Assembly (NCBI GenBank): GCA_910585665.1
Contig: CAJUFI010000005.1
Coordinates: 1 to 57,526 of the forward strand
Reading direction: 5' to 3'
Length of the DNA stretch: 57,526 bases
Origin: an uncultured Acetatifactor sp.
GTDB taxonomy: Bacteria; Bacillota; Clostridia; Lachnospirales; Lachnospiraceae
Every line of letters begins with the position of its first letter. Within the stretch, counting starts at the first letter, position 1. The notes below the pieces were generated by a model. That model was not told the DNA's origin, ran no database searches, and saw nothing but the letters and a program-made list of their open reading frames with translations. A program made the translations under genes and the position numbers. Shown piece by piece: positions 52,615-57,526 of the stretch.

Positions 52615-53319
52615 ATGTTGGAAGTTGTCAATTTGACTAAAAAATACGGGAAGACTTTGGCTGCCGACGGAATCGGCTTCACAGTGCCGGACGGGAAGAT
52701 CGGAATCCTTCTGGGGCCCAACGGCGCCGGGAAATCCACTGTGATCAAGAGCATCGCAGGGCTTTTGCGGTATCAGGGGAGCATCCGCATCCAGGGGCTG
52801 GACGCAGGCACGGTGGAGGCAAAGAAGTGCTTCGCCTATGTGCCGGAGCTGCCTTATATGTATGAGGCGCTGACCGTGCGGGAGCATATCGAGTTCATTG
52901 TCAGGGCATACGGAAGGGAGGGCTGGGAGGAGGAAGCCAGAGCGCTCTTCGACCGGTTTGAACTGACGGACAAGCAGTACAAGCTGGGGAACGAGCTTTC
53001 CAAGGGGATGATGCAGAAGGTCAGCATCTGCTGCGCGCTGATCATCAGGCCGAAGGTGATTCTGCTGGACGAGCCCATGGTGGGGTTGGATCCCGCCGCC
53101 ATCAAGGAGCTGAAGACCATGCTCCTGGAGCTGAGGGACGAGGGCTGTACCGTGCTGATCAGCACCCATATGCTGGAAATGGTGAAGGAACTGTGGGACG
53201 TGACCTTCGTGATGAACAAAGGGCATATCCTGGGAACCTATGTCAAGGAGGCGCTGGGCGATGAGGACCTGGAGGAGCTGTACTTCACCGTCACAGGACA
53301 GGCGGAGCAGTCCTCATAG
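52615..53319 (+). CDS. ABC transporter ATP-binding protein
   Basis: A 234-residue ATPase. Walker A is GPNGAGKS (34-41), the signature is ELSKGMMQKVS (slightly divergent LSKGM), and Walker B is VILLDEPMVGLDP, followed by a STHM switch. It starts 43 bp after the TraX-family gene. The ATG at 52615 is preferred to GTG 52603; GAGGAGGG lies upstream. It energises the large permease encoded at 53414, 94 bp downstream. Confidence 0.92.
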   Translation: MLEVVNLTKKYGKTLAADGIGFTVPDGKIGILLGPNGAGKSTVIKSIAGLLRYQGSIRIQGLDAGTVEAKKCFAYVPELPYMYEALTVREHIEFIVRAYGREGWEEEARALFDRFELTDKQYKLGNELSKGMMQKVSICCALIIRPKVILLDEPMVGLDPAAIKELKTMLLELRDEGCTVLISTHMLEMVKELWDVTFVMNKGHILGTYVKEALGDEDLEELYFTVTGQAEQSS

Positions 53320-53413
53320 ACATCTGCCGGCCGGAGACGGCCTGAGGCAAGGGATTCGGTGTGAAACCATAGGAGGGACATGGCGGACGCAAAAAGGGGA
53401 GGTTAGAGACAAG

Positions 53414-54997
53414 ATGGACACATTCTGGTTCCTTTATCGGAAACTATTGATCAACCGCGTCAAGATAGCGGTACGTAAGCCGGTGACTTATGTCTATCTG
53501 GCGCTTCTTCTGTTCTATTTCTTCGTGCTTCCCGCGTCGCTGCGTCTGATGGTGGAACAGTTTGGCATAGGCTCACCGGAGGGCTTCGCGGGGGTGCTGA
53601 CGGTGTTGGCAATCTGGCTGATTCCGGCGAACCTGATCGCCTACGCGAAGCGGAAAGGGCTGATGTACCGCAACAGTGACGTGCACTTTCTGTTCCCGGC
53701 GCCGGTGGGGCCCAAGCAGGTGCTGCTGTATGCGTATCTGAAGACTTTGTTCGTCCAGGTCATCATGAACCTGTTCGCCATTGTGTGCGGCTTCAGGATG
53801 TTCCATGTGGAGGGCTGGCGGCTGGCGGTGTATTTCCTGTTCTCGATTTTTGCGGAGAACCTGCTGGAGGGCGGCATCATGGTGCTGCTCTACGGCTCCG
53901 AGAAGCTGGGGGAGCGGCAGCGCAGGGTGGTGGTGGCGGTGGCCTACGCCCTGGCGGCCGTGCTGGTGCTGATGGGGATAGCCGCGTATCTGCAGGGAGG
54001 CCTGCGCCTGGGGACAGTGGCCGCTTTCCTCCACAGCGACAGGATTCAGATGGTTCCTTTGGTGGGATGGTATATCGGGGTGGTGCATCTGCTGTTCACA
54101 GAGGCCACTGCGGCGAACGTGGCGGGGACGGTATGCTATCTGCTGCTGTTGGCCGGGGTGGTGGCCGCGGCCTGGAGGATGAAGTGCACCGGAGCGTATT
54201 ATGAGGATGCGGTGAAGTTCGCGGAGGATTACGAGGAAGTGCTGGAGAGCCGCAGGCAGGGCAATGTGCAGAAGCGGCTGGGCAGGAAGCAGAAGTTCGG
54301 GAAAGCCCATGTGCGCTGGCGGGGAAAGGGAGCAGCCGCGCTGTTCTACAGGCAGCTGCTGGAGTACAAGAAGAACAGGTTCTTCCTGTTTGATTTCCAT
54401 ACGGTCATCTCGCTGCTGATAGGGGCAGGGCTGGCTTATCTGTATGCCCGGGAAGGGGGCTTCGGTTTCATGGAGGGCTATAAGGCTTTCGTGATGCCGG
54501 TGGTGTCGGCGTATCTGATTTTTGTTTTCAACGCCTTCAACGGAAAGTGGGGCAAGGAGCTGGCCTCCCCTTATACCTACCTGATTCCGGACAGCCCTTT
54601 CCGGAAGTTGATGGGAGCTACCATGATGCAGCATGTGCAGAGCCTTGTGAACGGCTGCCTGCTCATCCTGCCGGGAGCCGTGGCCATGGAGATTGGGACT
54701 CTTTGCACGGTGCTGAGCATTGTGTTCTATGTGGAGTTGTCCGCCAATAAGCTGTACGCCCTGGCGGTGGCGGAGGCGGTGACAGGCAGCACGCTGGGCA
54801 CAATGGGGCGGCAGATGTTCCATATGCTGTTCCACAGCATCGCCATATTCGTGGCAGTGATGGGGGCCATGGCGGGCATGCTGACCGGGACTGTGCTGAC
54901 GGCGCTGGTGCTGATGGATGTGTTCCTGGCGCTGATTACCATCGTGTTCCTGGTGATAGCCATGCTGAACTTCTATCACATGGAAGCGGTGCGGTAA
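53414..54997 (+). CDS. putative ABC exporter permease
   Basis: A 527-residue membrane protein with about ten helices in two groups separated by a soluble, basic segment (about 260-310, rich in Arg/Lys). The start MDTFWFLYRKLLINRVK, after GGGGAGG, is preferred over an upstream frame that overlaps the ATPase. Family resemblance is to the large Firmicutes ABC-exporter permeases. With the adjacent ATPase it forms a complete exporter; the substrate is not readable. Confidence 0.8.
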   Translation: MDTFWFLYRKLLINRVKIAVRKPVTYVYLALLLFYFFVLPASLRLMVEQFGIGSPEGFAGVLTVLAIWLIPANLIAYAKRKGLMYRNSDVHFLFPAPVGPKQVLLYAYLKTLFVQVIMNLFAIVCGFRMFHVEGWRLAVYFLFSIFAENLLEGGIMVLLYGSEKLGERQRRVVVAVAYALAAVLVLMGIAAYLQGGLRLGTVAAFLHSDRIQMVPLVGWYIGVVHLLFTEATAANVAGTVCYLLLLAGVVAAAWRMKCTGAYYEDAVKFAEDYEEVLESRRQGNVQKRLGRKQKFGKAHVRWRGKGAAALFYRQLLEYKKNRFFLFDFHTVISLLIGAGLAYLYAREGGFGFMEGYKAFVMPVVSAYLIFVFNAFNGKWGKELASPYTYLIPDSPFRKLMGATMMQHVQSLVNGCLLILPGAVAMEIGTLCTVLSIVFYVELSANKLYALAVAEAVTGSTLGTMGRQMFHMLFHSIAIFVAVMGAMAGMLTGTVLTALVLMDVFLALITIVFLVIAMLNFYHMEAVR

Positions 54998-55002
54998 GGG
55001 CA

Positions 55003-55368
55003 TCACTTCTCGGAAGCCTGTCCTTCAGCGCAGGATTTGACATAGTTCACATAATGGAGAACGGCAATCTGGGAGACGGAGTCCATGGAAAGGACCGTGT
55101 TGACGATGTCCTGGGCCGTATATTCCGGGGTGATGTATTGATTCAGGACTTCCGGCGGGCAGCGATATCCCGAGCGGCCCAGCAGATAGTCCGTGGTGAC
55201 ATGGAAGAATTCCGCCAGCCTGCACAAAGTGGCCAGGTCGGGGGAGTGCACGTTGTTTTCGTAGTTGGACACGGTGCCTACGGACATGTTCAGGAGAGCG
55301 GCCAGCTGTTTTTGGCCGAGTCCCTTTTCTTTGCGCAGAGTTGCCAGCGTTTCGCCCATTTCTCTCAT
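55003..55368 (-). CDS. XRE-family transcriptional regulator
   Basis: A 121-residue protein on the minus strand. The HTH is at residues 5-60: LATLRKEKGLGQKQLAALLN and VGTVSNYENNVHSPDLATL, then FFHVTTDYLLGRS, the standard Cro/CI type. A short helical tail follows. The ATG at 55368 has GAAAGGAGG nine bases upstream and is preferred to 55404. It converges on the exporter permease (gap 5 bp). Two TATTTCAGGAAA repeats upstream (55508, 55538) may be its operators. Confidence 0.88.
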   Translation of the reverse strand: MREMGETLATLRKEKGLGQKQLAALLNMSVGTVSNYENNVHSPDLATLCRLAEFFHVTTDYLLGRSGYRCPPEVLNQYITPEYTAQDIVNTVLSMDSVSQIAVLHYVNYVKSCAEGQASEK

Positions 55369-55421
55369 CTGCCGCGGCCTCCTTTCCCGAAGCTGCCGAT
55401 TCATCCTGTGTAAGAGATAGC

Positions 55422-55460
55422 AGAGCCTTGACCTGCCGCTTGGTGGGGAAGGCTCTTTTT
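55422..55460 (+). terminator. hairpin with T run, terminator in the + direction
   Basis: AGAGCCTT (55422-55429) pairs with AAGGCTCT (55449-55456), then TTTT. It lies upstream of the minus-strand XRE gene, so it would stop transcription running antisense through that gene from the exporter operon. Confidence 0.6.
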
Positions 55461-55507
55461 GGCTGCTTATTCTCTCATTCTATAGGATTTGCCGTTTTAT
55501 AAAATAG

Positions 55508-55549
55508 TATTTCAGGAAAACAATAATATTGCAAAAATATTTCAGGAAA
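55508..55549. promoter_or_regulatory. two TATTTCAGGAAA direct repeats, possible operators
   Basis: Identical 12-bp boxes at 55508-55519 and 55538-55549, 30 bp apart, in the space between the divergent XRE gene and pyrF. They could serve the XRE regulator on either gene. Confidence 0.5.
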
Positions 55550-55579
55550 CGTGAAAAACGGAAAACGAAATGCGGCACA

Positions 55580-55608
55580 TTGACTTTATGGATTCGGAAT
55601 GATAAGAT
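55580..55608 (+). promoter_or_regulatory. promoter of pyrF
   Basis: TTGACT (55580-55585), 17 bp and TAAGAT (55603-55608), 55 bp before the pyrF ATG. Confidence 0.55.
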
Positions 55609-55662
55609 GTGAGTAAAATGAAAGAATGCGCAGCCAGAGGGCAGCGCGGAAAAGAGGTAGGC

Positions 55663-56625
55663 ATGATCAATAGACTGATAGCGAAAATCAGGGAGACCAA
55701 CGCCCCTATTGTGGCAGGGCTGGATCCCATGATGAAATTCGTGCCGGAGCATATCAGGAAAGCGGCATTCCATGAGCTGGGGGAGACCCTGGAAGGGGCA
55801 GGGGAAGCCATCTGGCGCTTCAACAAGGGCATCGTGGATGCCATCTGGGACCTGGTGCCCGCAGTGAAGCCCCAGATTGCCATGTATGAACAATTCGGCA
55901 TTCCCGGCCTGATTGCTTTTAAAAAGACGGTGGATTATTGTAAGGAGAAGGGGCTGGTGGTAATCGGAGATGTGAAGCGGGGGGACATTGGTTCCACTTC
56001 CGAGGCCTATGCGGTGGGGCATCTGGGAAAAGTGCAGGTGGGCGGCAGCTTCCATTACGGCTTTGACGAGGATTTCGCCACGGTGAATCCCTACCTGGGC
56101 TCTGACGGGGTGAAGCCCTTCCTGAATGTGTGCGGGGAGGAGAAGAAAGGAATCTTCGTGCTGGTCAAGACCTCTAACCCCAGCAGCGGGGAGCTTCAGG
56201 ACAGGCTGGTGACGACCGGACAGGCGGGGGACGGCGGAGACCCAAGGCCTCTCTATGAGCTGGTGGGCAGCCAGGTGGCGGCCTGGGCGGAGGAATGCAT
56301 GCCGGAAGAAGGCGCTTACAGTTATGTGGGCGCGGTGGTGGGGGCCACTTATCCGGAACAGGGTAGGATTCTGCGGAAGATCATGCCGAAGTCCTTCATT
56401 TTGGTGCCCGGCTATGGGGCCCAGGGCGGCAAAGGCGCGGATTTGGTGCACTTTTTTGACAAGGACGGACTGGGGGCCATCGTCAATTCTTCCCGGGGCA
56501 TCATCGCGGCCTATCAGCAGGAGCAGTATGCCCGCTTTGGCGGCGAGGGCTACGCGGACGCGGCCAGGGCCGCCGTGCTGGCCATGCGGGAGGACATTGC
56601 CTCAGCGCTGAACGGGGCCCGTTGA
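55663..56625 (+). CDS. pyrF: orotidine-5'-phosphate decarboxylase, type 2
   Basis: A 320-residue enzyme for the last step of UMP synthesis. Motifs: APIVAGLDPMMKFVP at the start, FNKGIVDAIWDLVPAVKPQI, VVIGDVKRGDIGSTSEAYA (the catalytic D-x-K-x-x-D) at about 102-120, and LVPGYGAQGG near 250. The length is that of the longer type 2 enzymes. The ATG at 55663, after AGAGGT, is preferred over a GTG at 55609. No other pyr genes are adjacent. Confidence 0.95.
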   Translation: MINRLIAKIRETNAPIVAGLDPMMKFVPEHIRKAAFHELGETLEGAGEAIWRFNKGIVDAIWDLVPAVKPQIAMYEQFGIPGLIAFKKTVDYCKEKGLVVIGDVKRGDIGSTSEAYAVGHLGKVQVGGSFHYGFDEDFATVNPYLGSDGVKPFLNVCGEEKKGIFVLVKTSNPSSGELQDRLVTTGQAGDGGDPRPLYELVGSQVAAWAEECMPEEGAYSYVGAVVGATYPEQGRILRKIMPKSFILVPGYGAQGGKGADLVHFFDKDGLGAIVNSSRGIIAAYQQEQYARFGGEGYADAARAAVLAMREDIASALNGAR

Positions 56626-56648
56626 GCCTTAAAATTTTCGCCCTTGTA

Positions 56649-56677
56649 TTGACAATCGTCCTTTTTTGGGGGAAAAT
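56649..56677 (+). promoter_or_regulatory. probable promoter before the CobW-type gene
   Basis: TTGACA (56649-56654), 17 bp and GAAAAT (56672-56677), about 80 bp before the ATG. The -10 is weak. The 12-bp TTGACAATCGTC also occurs in the biotin promoter at 2727. Confidence 0.45.
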
Positions 56678-56754
56678 AAGAAGAAGCGGTTTCCGAGGCG
56701 GCGGATTCGGTATGGATTCCGTCTGCGGGAATACGGAGAAAGGATGGTAGAGGA

Positions 56755-57526
56755 ATGACGAAGATAGATGTGGTTTCAGGTTTTTTGGGCGCCGGGAAGA
56801 CGACGCTGATCAAGAAGCTTCTGAAAGAGGCCCTGGAGGGCAGCAAGACCGTGCTCATTGAGAACGAGTTCGGTGAAATCGGCATTGACGGGGGATTCCT
56901 GAAAGAGGCGGGAATCGAGATCAAGGAAATGAATTCCGGCTGTATCTGCTGCTCCCTGGTGGGGGATTTTGGCGCTTCGCTGAAGGAGGTCATCGAGACT
57001 TATTCGCCGGAGCGCATCCTCATTGAGCCTTCGGGCGTGGGGAAGCTGTCTGATGTGCTGAAAGCGGTGGAGAATGTGGCGGCGGATCTGGATGTGCAGG
57101 TGAACAGCGCCGTGGCGGTGGTGGATGCCTCCAAGGCGAAGATGTATATTCGAAATTTCGGGGAATTCTTCATCAATCAGGTGGCATATGCGGGGACGAT
57201 TATCCTGAGCAGGACGGACAAGGTGAAGGAGGAGAAGCTGCAGGAATGCGTGGCGTTGATTCGGCAGCACAATGACAAGGCGACGGTCATCACAACACCC
57301 CTGGCACAGCTGGACGGCAAGGACGTGCTGGAGACCATAGAGGGCGCGGATAGCCTGGCGGAGATGATGCGTGAGATGCTGGAGCACGCCAAAGAGGAGC
57401 ACGAGCACCATCACCATGACGGGGAATGCTGCCATGGACATCATGATGAGGAGCATGAGCACCATCACCACGACGGGGAATGCTGCCATGGACATCATGA
57501 TGAGGAGCATGAGCACCATCACCACG
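56755..57526 (+). CDS. CobW/COG0523-family GTPase, metal chaperone type (3' truncated by window)
   Basis: 257 codons are visible and no stop is reached. The N-terminal GTPase has Walker A GFLGAGKTT (9-17), the family zinc-binding C63-x-C65-C66 in SGCICCSL, IEPSGVG and LSRTDKV. From about residue 214 a histidine/cysteine-rich tract begins, built from a tandem 54-bp unit coding HHHHDGECCHGHHDE. Such tracts store or deliver metals, usually zinc or nickel. GAGG lies before the ATG. It follows pyrF by 130 bp. Which client protein it serves is unknown. Confidence 0.88.
   Translation, partial: MTKIDVVSGFLGAGKTTLIKKLLKEALEGSKTVLIENEFGEIGIDGGFLKEAGIEIKEMNSGCICCSLVGDFGASLKEVIETYSPERILIEPSGVGKLSDVLKAVENVAADLDVQVNSAVAVVDASKAKMYIRNFGEFFINQVAYAGTIILSRTDKVKEEKLQECVALIRQHNDKATVITTPLAQLDGKDVLETIEGADSLAEMMREMLEHAKEEHEHHHHDGECCHGHHDEEHEHHHHDGECCHGHHDEEHEHHHH
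57397..57526 (+). repeat. 54-bp tandem repeat coding a His/Cys-rich tract
   Basis: About two and a half nearly identical units (differences at a few third positions) fill the end of the window, in frame with the CobW-type gene. Confidence 0.85.

Overview
The window looks like chromosome of a strictly anaerobic, GC-rich Clostridia, most likely Lachnospiraceae. The reasons are the tig-clpP-clpX-engB block, bioW-type biotin synthesis, BlaI/BlaR1-like pairs, ECF sigma/anti-sigma pairs, a TraX-family protein, an Rpn-type nuclease, and strong AGGAGG ribosome sites with TTGACA-N17-TATAAT promoters. The genus is inferred, not proven. No rRNA, tRNA, CRISPR array, IS element or prophage was recognised.

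Layout. 1-2.4 kb: an AT-rich edge, then a BlaI-type repressor with an M56 sensor protease. 2.7-9.3 kb: a biotin regulon (ECF S-component, bioW, bioF, bioB, bioD, bioA) starting at a consensus promoter overlapped by a BirA-type operator. 9.3-15 kb: a DUF523 protein, a TetR regulator with two membrane proteins and matching operators, and an ABC transporter with three permease parts. 15-19.2 kb: a second BlaI/M56 pair and a secreted lipoprotein hydrolase. 19.2-21.5 kb: a frameshifted XRE gene, an AraC-GyrI regulator and a nitroreductase.

21.6-30.9 kb: the main accessory system, a Wadjet-type SMC plasmid-defence operon in the order jetD-jetA-(small ORF)-jetB-(small ORF)-jetC. 31.2-35.4 kb: a MATE exporter and three consecutive polymerase-beta-fold nucleotidyltransferases, followed by a decayed HEPN gene and an Rpn gene fragment. 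36-39.6 kb: an ECF sigma/anti-sigma pair and a frameshifted Rpn-type gene.

39.8-49 kb: a conserved core (alaS, a Uma2-family gene, tig, clpP, clpX, engB, an AI-2E-family membrane protein). 49-57.5 kb: a second ECF sigma/anti-sigma pair, an orphan response regulator with a degenerate receiver, TraX, an ABC exporter pair, an XRE regulator, pyrF and a CobW-type GTPase cut by the window end.

Two non-coding themes recur. One is a 106-bp hairpin element (4445-4550, 26027-26132, partial at 38168) whose stem bases covary between copies; one copy carries the ribosome-binding site of jetC. The other is a pair of near-identical ECF-type promoters (15049 and 48883). Many small duplications and in-frame minisatellites also occur. 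All calls come from reading the sequence; no database search was run.
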